64,000 bases of DNA, from positions 682,001-746,000 of the forward strand of contig JARGSG010000202.1 in NCBI GenBank assembly GCA_030374805.1, written 5' to 3'. Of this stretch, positions 45,313 to 56,239 are shown in pieces (the first letter of the stretch is position 1; every line of letters starts with the position of its first letter). This DNA comes from Gracilaria gracilis (taxonomy: Eukaryota > Rhodophyta > Florideophyceae > Gracilariales > Gracilariaceae). The position numbers were made by a program, and so were the translations under genes. Under the pieces are notes generated by a model, which ran no database searches, was not told the origin of the DNA, and saw only the letters and a program-made list of their open reading frames with translations.

Positions 45313-47740
45313 AAAAGAGGAGAGCGAAAAAAGTTCTTAAATTGGAGGAAAGACGAATTATTACTGTGCTTCACTGTAATCAAGCACATAAGAAAATGAA
45401 AATTTTTGGGAAATACTTCTAATTTCAAAACTCAAAATTTTGAAAAAATGACGGCAAACCTTATATACCTGTTATCATTGCACGTATACAAATGTTTTAT
45501 GCTAATTAATTTGTAAAATTGATCTATTAAGCGTCCAGTGCACGAAGAAAATGTTCTTACGCTTTAAATACGCAAATTATGCGACAATACGTTACTTTGT
45601 GAAAAAAACATGCCCTGGTAGTAATTTAGAAAAAACAAACCACTTATTATAGTTAGGAACAAATTTATTATAGTTTTGAATTCAGAACTTTTGTTTTGTC
45701 TAAATTAAAGATGGGTTTGCCACTTTTTATGATCCAGGATCAATTTCTAATATTAAACTATTTTTTGAAAGCTTTTAACTTTTTCATAAGAAAACACTGG
45801 GAAAGATCGGGAACGAAATGAAATTGTTTGGAACTAGAGTAATATGTAAAGATTACAAAGATTTCTAGTCGGTTTTTGTCGATAAGCGATATTAAGAAGC
45901 CAAAATTGTTTGCAAGCTTATACATTTAAATAGGAACCTGGGAATAAGACATCTTTTAAAGGAAAAGCTACTACAAAATAAAGGTTTCTTATTTGGAATG
46001 TAACGTTGTGCAAAATTGGTTCAACAAAATGTGGTGTGAATTGGTGTGTAATTTGGTAAAAGTACTGATACATATAGAAGGTTCACGATTCTTATTTTAT
46101 TTTCTGTTTTTGGTTTACAAATTTGCACGTTGGGCATTAGTTGTTAAGAAAAAAGAAGTAAAATATTTATGGAATGATAAAAAAACGAATTTATAATACT
46201 AGAGCGGAATTTATTAAGAAGCGCCCACGTTCACAGGAATATTATCGTAAGAAGCACCGGCTTTGTCTACAGTCAAAGCTTAGGGTCTGGGTCGGACAGC
46301 GATACACAGGAAAAGTGATGGTTGTGTGTTGTCTTGTATTTTGGTTGCTACACGGCAGAGGCACAATTTTTCATACAAAAGCTAGGTGTTTCTGATTATA
46401 TCGGCGTAGTTTTCTCATTACAAAGTTTTTTATTTTTGTTTTTCGTTTTACATTAAGTAAATTATATTTGTTTCTTGTTTTACACAAGTTACTATGTTGG
46501 CACCCAAAAACTATGTCTTTCGAGTTTAACATGTATTTGGTGAAAGATTTAATGTAGTCTGAGAGGGAGCACCACAATTATTTTTTGGTTGAGCAGAGCT
46601 CAACCACCAACGTGTATCACGTTGAGGTGCCATCTTCCTAGTGCACCTCGAAAAAAATTTATCCTATCAGCTACTTTAATGTCTATCCTATTGTCCTATT
46701 CACCTATTTCGGCCCCAGTTAGACATGCACGTGGCAGCTCCGCTCACTGTACCACAAGAACAAAGCTAGAAGCTCTGAAATGATCGGTACAGTTGAAAAA
46801 GGAGGAAAGAGATACTGTATGGACTTTGTGGCGCTGGTTGTTGCAGAAGGTTAAAGATCTTTAACGTGGAACTGTTAACAAAGGCAATTTGCACCGCGAG
46901 ACGAATGAAAACCTAAGCCATGCAGGGGTGGGAAGGATGTGAGGGAGAAATCTCGGTGGGAGCTGAGCGGCAAAGGGAAAACGCACCAAAGATAAGAAAT
47001 ATCTGCCAAGCAAGATCACTGTAATCATATGGGGTTTGAGCGGGCATTGCCTCAGTTTCTTGTCATTTGGGAGCTTTTTACCTTTTGTGGTTGCCTTTGG
47101 AGGTAGTCTCGCTACGACAAAATGGATGAAACGCAGTGTCCAAAAGTCACGTTCTGGTTCAAATCGTGACCTTTTGAGCATAAGCAAAATGTTTTTGGTT
47201 TTCAGGACGCTCCCAGTGAAATGTCAAAAGCAAAGAAAGAGAGTTTTGGTGCAGAGAAGTTTGTAACCTTTGTGTACTAATTGACGCCGTTGACGGTTGA
47301 AAGCAGTGATGTGATTGGGCGGGTTGCAGGAGCATTGCGTTGCACAGTTTTGTTTACAGATGTGTAAACGTTTATAGAGGAGGTGGCGGCAGAGCGAATT
47401 TGCTAAAGATTTACAGTTGAGGCGAGAATGAGCTGCGCCGAGGGGCATGTACTTTTTACCGGTGGCACGCACCTACAAAGAAGGTGCTGTCGAGCACAGC
47501 ACGCGACGTCTCGTCATGACCAGCTGCGCAGCGAGCTGCAGGCGCAGCCGCGGCAACCGCCGCTTCCGCGTCCGCCAGCGGCAAGAACACCACGCGTCGC
47601 TTTTCTCCCAACGCACCGACGCACCAACGCACCAATGCACACCCCGCTCTATCTACAGCTATAAGCAATAAGCAACCACCAAATTAACGCCGCCGCCACC
47701 GCCGTCGCTGTATTCGCGCGCCGCGCGCGAGCGCGCGCCG
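45313..47740. other. AT-rich intergenic region
   Basis: No supported gene. Two adjacent perfect small hairpins occur at 46587-46624. From about 47480 the sequence rises sharply in GC toward the promoter of the CRTAC1-like gene. Confidence 0.5.
46587..46624 (+). other. Twin small hairpins
   Basis: GGTTGAGC/GCTCAACC with an AGA loop is followed three bases later by CAACGTG/CACGTTG with a TAT loop. Both stems are perfect. Confidence 0.65.
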
Positions 47741-47748
47741 TGACGCGC

Positions 47749-47756
47749 TATATAAA
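47749..47756 (+). promoter_or_regulatory. TATA box of the CRTAC1-like gene
   Basis: TATATAAA lies 57 bases before the first base of the ATG at 47813, in an otherwise extremely GC-rich stretch. A transcription start about 30 bases downstream would leave a leader of about 30 bases. Confidence 0.7.
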
Positions 47757-47812
47757 CGGCGGTCGGGCGCGATCAGCTACGCCGCCGCTGTCGGCCGCCC
47801 GCCGCCGACATC

Positions 47813-49336
47813 ATGCCGCCGCAGCTGCGCCAGCCGCTTCTGCCGCAACTGCTGCTGCTGCTGCTGCTGAGCGCCGCCGCCGCGAGCGCCGCCGACCCCG
47901 CCTTCCGCGATGTGACGCTGGCGGCCGGCATCGACGTGCGCGCCGGCAAGGTCAAAAAGTACGGCTCGCCAGCCGTGGTTGACCTGGACCGCGACGGGCT
48001 ACCCGACCTGCTGTTCTGCCACCACGACGCCACCTTCACCGAGCTCTACTTCAACGCCGGCGACGGCTCGTTCACCAAGCAGCAGTGGGGCATCTTCCAC
48101 GACTCGCACGGGCTGGCCGCCTTCCCCGTGTCGCCGTGGACGCGCACCATGCGCTTCTCGCTGTCGGTGGGCGGCAACTTTGGCCTCAACCCCGCCCACC
48201 CGCTGCTGTTCGAGGTGGACCCACGCACGCGCGCCGTGTCCGAGGTCACGGACGACGCCGCCATCACCGAGCGCGGCGGGCGCGGACGCTCCGCCGTGTA
48301 CATGGACCTGTCCATGGGCGCGCACCCGTTCTGGCCCGACGTGGTGTACACCAACGCGTGGGCGCGGCAGGGCCGCCACCAGTTTGCGTACGAGAACGTG
48401 GGCGCGGGCCGCTTCGCGCTGCGCACGCTGGAGGGCGGCTTCGAGTGGGACCGCAACCCGCTCGCCGCCGTCACCGACCTGGACGGCGACGGCGTCATGG
48501 AGCTGCTCAGCTACTACCTGTTCGCCGTGTGGCGCCTCGTGGCGCCCTTCCGCATGGTGGACGTGTCGGACCGCGTGCTGCCGCGCGCCATGCCGCGCGA
48601 CGGCGTGGTGGCCGTCGCCGAGATTGATTTTGACGCCGACGGCGACTTTGACCTCTACCTGGCGCGCGACCGCATCGGGCCGTGGATGGAAGACACCGTG
48701 TACCACGATGTGCTGCTGGAGAACCGCGACGGCCGCTACGTCGACGTCAGCGTGCGCGCCGGTGTGCCTCGCGCCACCAAGTCGCGCGGCGTCACTGTGG
48801 GCGACTTTGACAATGACGGCTGGATGGACCTGCACGTCACGCAGTACACCGGCTCGGACATTGTGCTGCTCAACAACGGCGACGGCACGTTTCGCCGCGT
48901 CAACCGCCTCACCAAACACGCCGCCGACACGCGCGGCGACATGGCCGTCGCCGTTGACTACGACAAGGACGGCCGCGTCGACCTCATCATGAGCGAGGGC
49001 GACCACGACGACAACGAGATTGGCGGCACGTTCCGCGTGCTCAAGAACGTCATGGCGCGGCAGTACAACTTTATCCACGTGCGCGTGGGCAACCCGGAAG
49101 ACCGCTCGTGCACGCCGCTCAACGCGGTGGTCACGGTGCGCTCGGGCGACCTCAGCACCGTGCGCCGCGTGGGCTCGGCCGGCAGCTCCGTGTCGCACTC
49201 GTACATGGAGCTGCTGCACTTTGGGCTGGGCGAACGGGAGCAGGCGGAGATCATCTCCGTGCTCTACACCAACGGCAAGGTGGAGACGGTGCGCGACGTG
49301 CGTGCGGGACGCACCGTGGTGCTGGGCGTGTTGTGA
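47813..49336 (+). CDS. Secreted FG-GAP/VCBS and ASPIC-UnbV protein, CRTAC1-like
   Basis: 507 residues in one frame without introns. Residues 1-26 form a signal peptide (Leu-rich core, then AAAASAA). Calcium-binding D.D.DG loops of FG-GAP/VCBS repeats stand near residues 57 (DLDRDGLPD), 222 (DLDGDG), 272 (DFDADGDFD), 331 (DFDNDGWMD) and 382 (DYDKDGRVD), as in an integrin-alpha-like beta-propeller. Residues from about 420 to 505 match an ASPIC/UnbV domain, with LHFGLG and a V.Y.NGKVETV-like core. The order matches CRTAC1-type secreted proteins, which occur in animals, bacteria and some protists. A role outside the cell, perhaps in adhesion, is inferred from the family. GC content, especially at third codon positions, is far above that of the neighbours. 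The 477-codon frame on the opposite strand is a by-product of this bias. Confidence 0.88.
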   Translation: MPPQLRQPLLPQLLLLLLLSAAAASAADPAFRDVTLAAGIDVRAGKVKKYGSPAVVDLDRDGLPDLLFCHHDATFTELYFNAGDGSFTKQQWGIFHDSHGLAAFPVSPWTRTMRFSLSVGGNFGLNPAHPLLFEVDPRTRAVSEVTDDAAITERGGRGRSAVYMDLSMGAHPFWPDVVYTNAWARQGRHQFAYENVGAGRFALRTLEGGFEWDRNPLAAVTDLDGDGVMELLSYYLFAVWRLVAPFRMVDVSDRVLPRAMPRDGVVAVAEIDFDADGDFDLYLARDRIGPWMEDTVYHDVLLENRDGRYVDVSVRAGVPRATKSRGVTVGDFDNDGWMDLHVTQYTGSDIVLLNNGDGTFRRVNRLTKHAADTRGDMAVAVDYDKDGRVDLIMSEGDHDDNEIGGTFRVLKNVMARQYNFIHVRVGNPEDRSCTPLNAVVTVRSGDLSTVRRVGSAGSSVSHSYMELLHFGLGEREQAEIISVLYTNGKVETVRDVRAGRTVVLGVL

Positions 49337-50109
49337 GATTGTCTCAGCGACGCGTGTTTTTTGTTCATTTAGCTGCCGTTTGCTGTGACCAAAGGTTGCC
49401 ACATTTCGCTTCCTAACTTTCCTACTACACACACCCCCCTCCCCCCGCGGCTCTCTCTCTCTCTCTGCTCCGTCAAGCAGCGGAGCACTAATCGTTTTTT
49501 TGATGCTTGTCGATGGTAAAGACGTTTTGCACTTTTCTCACATTCGCCACAGAAAGAGGTGGCGCGTTTGGATGAGATCCATCATGTGCATCTCCCAAGC
49601 GGCAGTTGCAAGTAAATTGCAACAATGGAACGCCAGATTTGGGCAACAAACAGCCACCGCCACGAGCACAATGCGCCTGACTAACTTTTACATCATCGTG
49701 AAGCTTTAAAAGCTCTTTATTCGTTTACCGTCACCCACAACAAGGCTGATTTATCGCATCCACAGCTGCGGCACCACTTCGTGCATGACTTGACTCATGT
49801 GACTGCTTCCCGTTTGCTGCGTTTGGCGCATCTCAGCAGCGCGTGACCACTGTGTGCTGAGTCCGCACTGCTGACACCGTTTGGTGGCAGTGCCGTCTGC
49901 TTATAGCTGTAAACAACGTCAATTGTCATCATCAACATGGCTCGGCTGGCTCGGCTGGCGCTTGCAAACTTGACGCTTGCACAGTTGGTGGTTGCTTGTG
50001 CTCAGTGCGCTCGCTTGCGAATTCAAGTCAAACCGAGTGCAAGTCAGCATTTGCATGTTTAATCTCAATTGTATTCAAGCCACCCTGAGGCGCGTTCGGT
50101 ATCGTCTGA
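49337..50109. other. Downstream region without a supported gene
   Basis: It contains a C-rich run and a CT microsatellite (about 49437-49466), followed by unremarkable sequence. No polyadenylation signal for the upstream gene is obvious. Confidence 0.45.
49451..49466 (+). repeat. CT dinucleotide microsatellite
   Basis: Eight CT units directly after a C-rich run and CGCGG. Confidence 0.85.
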
Positions 50110-50332
50110 GCGGAGCGCGTGTCTCTCCCACGCGTGCACTTTGTACAATCAAAGTGCCTCCTGTACGTGAAAGGCAGAGAGGTCGAACGTAATGTAGCGC
50201 AGCGAGCTGGGAGCAAGCGTCTCTTCGCTTGCGACCAAGTTTTTCCTTCAAGAAGAAAAAGACTTCAAAACCCAAAAACTGCTGTGCTGCTCTTTCTCCC
50301 CTGGAAAGAGCAGCGCGCACAGCTTTAAATAC

Positions 50333-50338
50333 TTTATT
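50333..50338 (-). terminator. Possible polyadenylation signal of the minus-strand gene, unit 1
   Basis: AATAAA on the minus strand, about 300 bases beyond the end of the 50641-51050 exon candidate. The same signal stands at 54925-54930 in unit 2. Confidence 0.35.
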
Positions 50339-50640
50339 TGCGGAGATGCGTACAGCACTGGCATTCAGTGCCTGCGCGTGTAGTGCAACTATGTGGTTAC
50401 GTAAGATAGAGCTCACCAAAGTGACTAGCCTCACACTCCAGTTCTCTTGTAAGCTTCTCTTGCAAGGATCAAATCAACATTCGGCGCCAAAATAGAGATA
50501 GATCTCGATCTCCGCTGTTTCTACGAAGGTACAGTACGGTTTATCTATGTACACCGCAGAGCACTGCTGGCTGGCTGTTCGGTTAACCTTTACATACGTT
50601 TGACTTCTCAGACAACGTGCCACGCCGCTCAAGTGCCATG

Positions 50641-51050
50641 TCACACTGAGAGAAGACAACGGGTGTCACTTGCCGACGTCGACACGCCGTATACGACAAT
50701 GGCTTGTGAAAGTAAAGAGCGCACTATCTTCATCAATACACAGTTACTTCTGTTATTGTCCTTCCCACACTCTTCCGTCCACGAAGCTCTCCCGAGGCCG
50801 ATCTTCACTTCGCAAGTAGCCCTCTCCCGAGCCGCCACAGCCAGTATCTCTCCCAATCGTAACACGCCCCCTCCACGCACGAGTCGCGGGTTGTAAGCGC
50901 TACACTGTCGTCCGTACCCAGAACACTCTTCATTAGGTTGGAACGATTTGCAGTCAAGTTTGAACAGTAAAGCAATGAATTGCGCAAAATCTATCTCGCA
51001 AAGCACCCCGCTGGGTGACGCACAAAGTTTATCACCTTGTAACTATGGGA
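50641..51050 (-). CDS. Possible downstream exon of the secreted-protein gene, unit 1
   Basis: The minus-strand open frame follows an acceptor-like site (TTTTCCCATAG, ending near 51045). It encodes a Cys-rich stretch (LCASPSG, CEIDFAQF, DCKSF, ECSGYGRQCS) before lower-complexity sequence. A donor-like GTATGT lies upstream near 51116-51121, between this frame and the signal-peptide exon. The phase does not join simply, so the intron structure is unresolved. The frame is preserved in unit 2 (55221-55642). Confidence 0.35.
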
Positions 51051-51137
51051 AAATAATGGAGTCGCTTGTATCTCCATCGCATCCACCCGTTGTAATCATC
51101 TGATCACTTCCTAAACATACCTTCATCTCCAGTACGA

Positions 51138-51647
51138 TCACCCAAATTTAGGCAGGTTGCATTTGATCCCGAAAGAGGGATTCCCAATGTCTCTGATCAA
51201 TTGGCCCTGTTCGTTTTCTTCCGCAAGAATATTTGTTTCAAGGTTCTTCACTCCGATGTAACAGGAACTTTGCGAATTGCGATTCACAAAACTGAGAACG
51301 CTCTCTACTGCTCCGTTTCTTGCATGGCTCCCACCTAGTGCCGTGAGGGGTTCATTGAAAGACAACAATAGGCTTTCGATTGCAAACGAGTCTACTACAT
51401 CAAACACCAGAAAGTCGTCGTACAGTCCAAAGTATCGTAGCCAACCGTCATGGCGGAGTGTTACGTCCATATAGAGAAAAGTGATATAAGCCTGATCACC
51501 GGAAAAGCCGGGACAAATCATGGGATCTGCGTACTCAGAATAACAGCCGTTGCCGGGCGCGCAAATAACCAGATGACGAGAACGTACACGGCATATGAGC
51601 AGTGCGAATACGATGGCCGCCGTCAGGTTGCACTTAATCATTTTCAT
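51138..51647 (-). CDS. Secreted protein of unknown function, unit 1
   Basis: A 169-residue minus-strand frame starting at an ATG. Residues 1-23 form a clear signal peptide (Lys-rich start, hydrophobic core AAIVFALLIC, then RVRS). The mature part has several Cys (VICAPGNGCYSEY, MICPG, SSCYIG, KCN) and mixed beta-like sequence, so an extracellular, disulphide-bonded fold is likely. No family is recognised. The gene may continue by splicing into the Cys-rich frame at 50641-51050. The copy in unit 2 has the same length but differs at about five or six residues, clustered around mature residues 25-70. Confidence 0.6.
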   Translation of the reverse strand: MKMIKCNLTAAIVFALLICRVRSRHLVICAPGNGCYSEYADPMICPGFSGDQAYITFLYMDVTLRHDGWLRYFGLYDDFLVFDVVDSFAIESLLLSFNEPLTALGGSHARNGAVESVLSFVNRNSQSSCYIGVKNLETNILAEENEQGQLIRDIGNPSFGIKCNLPKFG

Positions 51648-52590
51648 ACTTCCGTGTAGCTGATAGTTTCGATGTTGTCTTCTTCCGGCGTTGCGATGTT
51701 GGGATCTGAGTTACTTTAGGGACTCTAGTCTTCGTTCTGCCGTTCGCTGAAACTATTCCTGGGAATCTATACAGCGACCCATATATGAAGGCCTGAGTGG
51801 CTAAGAAACGTATCGCATGGGCTGAGTTGAGTGGCGAACGAACCCCCTTGCTTTTCTCCCTTTCCAACAAACACCCTTTCCAACAAGCACCATCACTTCC
51901 CACTCAGCCGCGTAATATGTACCAGATGGGGAATAAGAAATCTTCTGAGCTTTTGTGTCATTTTTGCTTTGATGGACATCTGCCGAAAGTTTTTAAGGAG
52001 AAGTACTCATCCATATGTTGCACGATGTTCTAAAGCAAAGCACATGAACGATTGCCAGTTGGATTTGCTGGATTAGGACAGTTGATAACTTAAACATGAT
52101 GTCCACCCACAGGAACCCAGGTCAAGGAACAGCACAACTACAGCGATGTGTGAGACGCAATCTAGAACGAAGCCAATCAAGAAAGACACGAAGGCAATTG
52201 TCTACTTGTCAGCTCTCTTCGATTTGAGGATCAAAGACATTGTATCCACTTTGTGTTTCTGCAGGCTATCTTGACACTCTAGATATTGGTCTTACTGTTG
52301 TGATCCAAAAGCGCTCTTTTCAATTTAGAGACAAGTTGTTCAGTTGTAGATGCATTCTATGCAGTTGACAACCAATTTTCTGCTGCTGATCTAGCGAACC
52401 ACCTTAGTACTTAAATTAGCTTTTCTTCTCCCTCACTATACTGGAGGGCAGCGAACCTCTTTCTTCCAATTCTACCAACGTTACACACGGACAAAGGTGC
52501 AGTTCTTTGTGTTCCTCGTGAAGAGTTCAAAACCAAACATCTTCGTAGCTGTTCCTCGTTCTAATAAACGAAGCCTCACGCTCTCACTCA
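51648..52590 (+). other. Upstream region of the membrane-protein gene, unit 1
   Basis: It may hold further 5' exons. An open stretch near 51880-52076 reads NLLSFCVIFALMD..., which is membrane-like, and another near 52144-52265 also looks protein-like. I could not define their borders. The interval also contains the promoter side of the minus-strand gene. Confidence 0.3.
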
Positions 52591-53856
52591 GGTGACAAAG
52601 CAGCCTTCCCAAGTGTTGCTCTTATTCGATTCCTCACCGCTTTCAACTGTTGAACAAGTGGCACAAACGTTTCATCGCCGAATACAACAAGCGCACTGGA
52701 ACTTCCTTCCTGTTCTCATCGCTTCACGCGAATCTCTTCCACAGAGGCGCCAATGGTTGTCGTCCCGCTCAAATCGCAATTCGTAAGTGTGATCATAACA
52801 ATAATTTCCACCTTATCTGAAGCATTCATCTTTGGATCTTTCATCAGGTTCAACCGCCATTACGAGACCCATCGTTTACAGAAAGGAGAACAACTTCGAA
52901 TTCGGGCGCATTTGAATCGAACAAAGCTAATAGCGGCCATTTCAACCATATTCTTCTTCACGCTTGAACTGTTTGTCTCGTTCTTCACTGATCCAGCCAG
53001 AATCATCAAGAACAAACTCCATTCTTGCGTTTCACTGGATTCAGTTAGAAGATTTGAGAAACCCGTGTTCCAATTCAGTGATCCCAGGAGCGAAACTATA
53101 AAGAGTCAGTGTTCGTTCGTAGAAAATGGCGTGTACTTTCAGAAGGGAGGCAATGTAACGGAAGATGACGGCAAAGTTCTCGTACAATGCTCCGAAGAAG
53201 CTATATTCTCTTTCAATGCCTCTGAATTAAAAACCGAGAAGATGTTTCCGACAATCAAGCCCATCATGGGCTGTTCTTCGTGCACGAGTCATGGGCCAGG
53301 ATTCGGAGAATGTCTAACGTTCTGTGCTTTTGCAATTGCCCAAAACAATTCTGTGTTCTACTCGGTGTCAACATCACAAGAATGGGCATTGAAGATGGAT
53401 GCCAACGGGCAGGCACAGCAGCATTTAACATATCTCGGGACAATCGTGCACTTCAGCTCTAGAAATCTGGAGAAGAAAATGGCGGAAAGAGCGGCACAAG
53501 CGTATGCAGACAGTATTACGGATCCTATCTCGCAAAGGCGTCGAATCCTGATGGGATCAGAAGAAAGAATTTGTGAGTTCTCTGTTGACAGAGGGGAGGG
53601 CACACAGGTGCCAATTGCTCTCATAATCTCTATTTCGAGTGTTTGGTTGAGCTCTTTAATTCTGGTTTTATGTTCGTTGTTGCTTCTGGGTCGAAATATG
53701 TTCGATGTGAGTGATCCGTTGGAGTGGGCTTTTCGCAGCATTCGAAAGGATGATGCTCCAATCGAGAGGGATCCAGCGATTAGAATGGAAAAGGAGACGG
53801 GGGAGGGTTCTTTTTTGGTATCCGAAACTGTGCAAAGCCGGCACCACTTGAGCTGA
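52591..53856 (+). CDS. Multi-pass membrane protein, unknown function, unit 1 (intron 52783-52847)
   Basis: An exon at 52591-52782 follows an acceptor-like CTCTCACTCAG. A 65-base intron (GTAAGT...TTTCATCAG, 52783-52847) and a final exon (52848-53856) come next. The two exons join in phase and give about 399 residues with the 5' end open. If the intron is kept, an ATG at 52753 opens a continuous 367-residue frame that gains an extra N-terminal hydrophobic segment (VIITIISTLSEAFIFG). The shared part has a membrane segment (AAISTIFFFTLELFVSFF), a Cys-bearing non-cytosolic domain (CSSCTSHGPGFGECLTFC), a C-terminal membrane segment (SSVWLSSLILVLCSLLLLG) and a charged tail. No family is recognised. 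Confidence 0.55.
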
Positions 53857-54039
53857 AAATGGTAAATTTCCGTAAAAGTTGAGGGATTTATTTGATGTAA
53901 ATTTTAAACGTTTTCCTCATTTTCGTAAAAAAGCGGGACCGAGTCGGCCGGGGAAATCCGGGCCGAGCGTTCTGCAACTTGTGGAATATTTGGGTGGCAC
54001 GTGCGAAACTGCATGAGAATCTCATCATGAGATGCACTC

Positions 54040-54703
54040 GTCTCGCGACGTTTAACGGATCGAATTGCTCGGGAAACGTCGAGAGGACTGCGTGTTCGTT
54101 TTGGTGCCGACATGACCCGGAACGGAACGTGTGGACGCCGAGCACCGCGGCGGTAAGCGGCGGTAAAATTGGGCACGAAACAGCCATTAGGAGCAGCACA
54201 ATGCACCTGATGATATCATTATAAACTTTAATTGAGAGCAAGAAACGTGGTCCAGGGTTGACGACATTGACGGTGTAGAGCAGTCTCGTACATGCTGTAG
54301 ATACTCGCAGTTTGTCGCCTGGTATGTGCACAGCGTCCTCGCGTCCTCACTCGACATGCTGGCGAAATCAATCTCAAAACGCAGCTCACGGCGCCATGGC
54401 GCTCATTATTCATTTACAAGAGCCGCTGTGATTTATTGCACCCACAACTACCGTTGGTAGCAACGGTACCCGAGCGCCGAGCGCTCAACAGACTTTTCTT
54501 TCTCAAGAGGAAATGACAACTCATCGCATTTGGCGTTTGTTGTGCATATCCTAGTGTCTATTTGACAACCGACCTCATATAAGGTCAGGAGATGCGGGAA
54601 ATCCTCCATATTTCAGGAGGATGCGGGAATTAGGTGTGTGGTAATAAAATACTAGTCACACAAATCATTTTGCATAAAAAACTACTGTCACTGTCGCTCC
54701 GCT
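54040..54703. other. Spacer between the duplicated units
   Basis: Unrelated to the units. No gene is supported. A small inverted repeat (ATCCTCC...GGAGGAT) lies near 54600 and a GCTCCGC/GCGGAGC pair lies at the start of unit 2. Confidence 0.5.
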
Positions 54704-54924
54704 GCGGAGCGCGTATCTCTCCCACGCGTGCACTTTGTACAATCAAAGTGCCTCCTGTACGTGAGAGGCAGAAAGGTCGAACGTAATGTAGCGCAGCGAG
54801 CTGGGAGCAAGCGTCTCTTCGCTTGCGACCAAGTTTTCCCTTCAAGAAGAAAGACTTCAAAACCCAAAAACTGTTGTGCTGCTCTTTCTCCCCTGGAAAG
54901 AGCAGCGCGCACAGCTTTAAATAC

Positions 54925-54930
54925 TTTATT
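54925..54930 (-). terminator. Possible polyadenylation signal of the minus-strand gene, unit 2
   Basis: AATAAA on the minus strand, equivalent to the signal at 50333 in unit 1. Confidence 0.35.
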
Positions 54931-55220
54931 TGCGGAGATGCGTACAGCACTGGCATTCAGTGCCTGTGCGTGTAGTGCAACTATGTGGTTACGTAAGATA
55001 GAGCTCACCAAAGTGACTAGCCTCACACTCCAGTTCTCTTGTAAGCTTCTCTTGCAAGGATCAAATCAACATTCGGCGCCAAAATAGAGATAGATCTCGA
55101 TCTCCGCTGTTTCTACGAAGGTACAGTACGGTTTATCTATGTACACCGCAGAGCACTGCTGGCTGGCTGTTCGGTTAACCTTTACATACGTTTGACTTCT
55201 CAGACAACGTGCCACGCCGC

Positions 55221-55642
55221 TCAAGTGCCATGGCACACTGAGAGAAGACAACGGGTGTCACTTGCCGACGTCGACACGCCGTATACGACAATGGCTTGTG
55301 AAAGTAAAGAGCGCACTATCTTCATCAATACACAGTTACTTCTGTTATTGTCCTTCCCACACTCTTCCGTCCACGAAGCTCTCCCGAGGCCGATCTTCAC
55401 TTCGCAAGTAGCCCTCTCCCGAGCCGCCACAGCCAGTATCTCTCCCAATCGTAACACGCCCCCTCCACGCACGAGTCGCGGGTTGTAAGCGCTACACTGT
55501 CGTCCGTACCCAGAACACTCTTCATTAGGTTGGAACGATTTGCAGTCAAGTTTGAACAGTAAAGCAATGAATTGCGCAAAATCTATCTCGCAAAGCACCC
55601 CGCTGGGTGACGCACAAAGTTTATCACCTTGTAACTATGGGA
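55221..55642 (-). CDS. Possible downstream exon of the secreted-protein gene, unit 2
   Basis: Equivalent of 50641-51050, with the same acceptor-like site and Cys pattern. The frame is slightly longer at its 3' end because the stop differs. Exon structure is unresolved, as in unit 1. Confidence 0.33.
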
Positions 55643-55729
55643 AAATAATGGAGTCGCTTGTATCTCCATCGCATCCACCCGTTGTAATCATCTGATCACT
55701 TCCTAAACATACCTTCATCTCCAGTACGA

Positions 55730-56239
55730 TCACCCAAATTTAGGCAGGTTGCATTTGATCCCGAAAGAGGGATTCCCAATGTCTCTGATCAATTGGCCCT
55801 GTTCGTTTTCTTCCGCAAGAATATTTGTTTCAAGGTTCTTCACTCCGATGTAACAGGAACTTTGCGAATTGCGATTCACAAAACTGAGAACGCTCTCTAC
55901 TGCTCCGTTTCTTGCATGGCTCCCGCCTAGTGCCGTGAGGGGTTCATTGAAAGACAACAAATCGCTTTCGATTGCAAACGATTCTACTACATCAAACACC
56001 AGAAAGTCGTCGTACAGTCCAAAGTATCGTAGCCAACCGTCATGACGGAGTGTTACGTCCATATAGAGAAAAGTGATATAAAACTGACCACCGGAAACGC
56101 CGGGACAAATCATGGGATCTGCGTACTCAGAATAACAGCCGTTGCCGGGCGCGCAAATAACCAGATGACGAGAACGTACACGGCATATGAGCAGTGCGAA
56201 TACGATGGCCGCCGTCAGGTTGCACTTAATCATTTTCAT
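55730..56239 (-). CDS. Secreted protein of unknown function, unit 2
   Basis: 169 residues with the same signal peptide and Cys positions as the copy at 51138. The differences from unit 1 (for example FSGDQAY against VSGGQFY, and DSFAIESL against ESFAIESD) are mostly amino-acid replacements. About ten bases differ over 510, of which about eight change residues. The frame stays open, so both copies may work. Confidence 0.58.
   Translation of the reverse strand: MKMIKCNLTAAIVFALLICRVRSRHLVICAPGNGCYSEYADPMICPGVSGGQFYITFLYMDVTLRHDGWLRYFGLYDDFLVFDVVESFAIESDLLSFNEPLTALGGSHARNGAVESVLSFVNRNSQSSCYIGVKNLETNILAEENEQGQLIRDIGNPSFGIKCNLPKFG

Larger units (their letters stand above)
50110..54039 (+). repeat. 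Segmental duplication, unit 1 (3.93 kb)
   Basis: It aligns almost base for base with 54704-58643, in direct orientation and about 4.59 kb apart. It carries two oppositely transcribed genes. The ends are sharp: similarity starts at GCGGAGCGCG and stops after GATGCACTC. A 664-base unrelated spacer separates the units. Confidence 0.92.

Noticed and set aside
47979-48992. A 337-codon Thr/Arg/Ser-rich frame overlapping the CRTAC1-like gene
   Set aside because: Composition artefact of the other reading frame; the true frame shows clear domains.
47999-49432. A 477-codon frame on the minus strand opposite the CRTAC1-like gene
   Set aside because: It mirrors the extreme third-position GC of the real gene and has His/Val/Ala-rich composition without domains.
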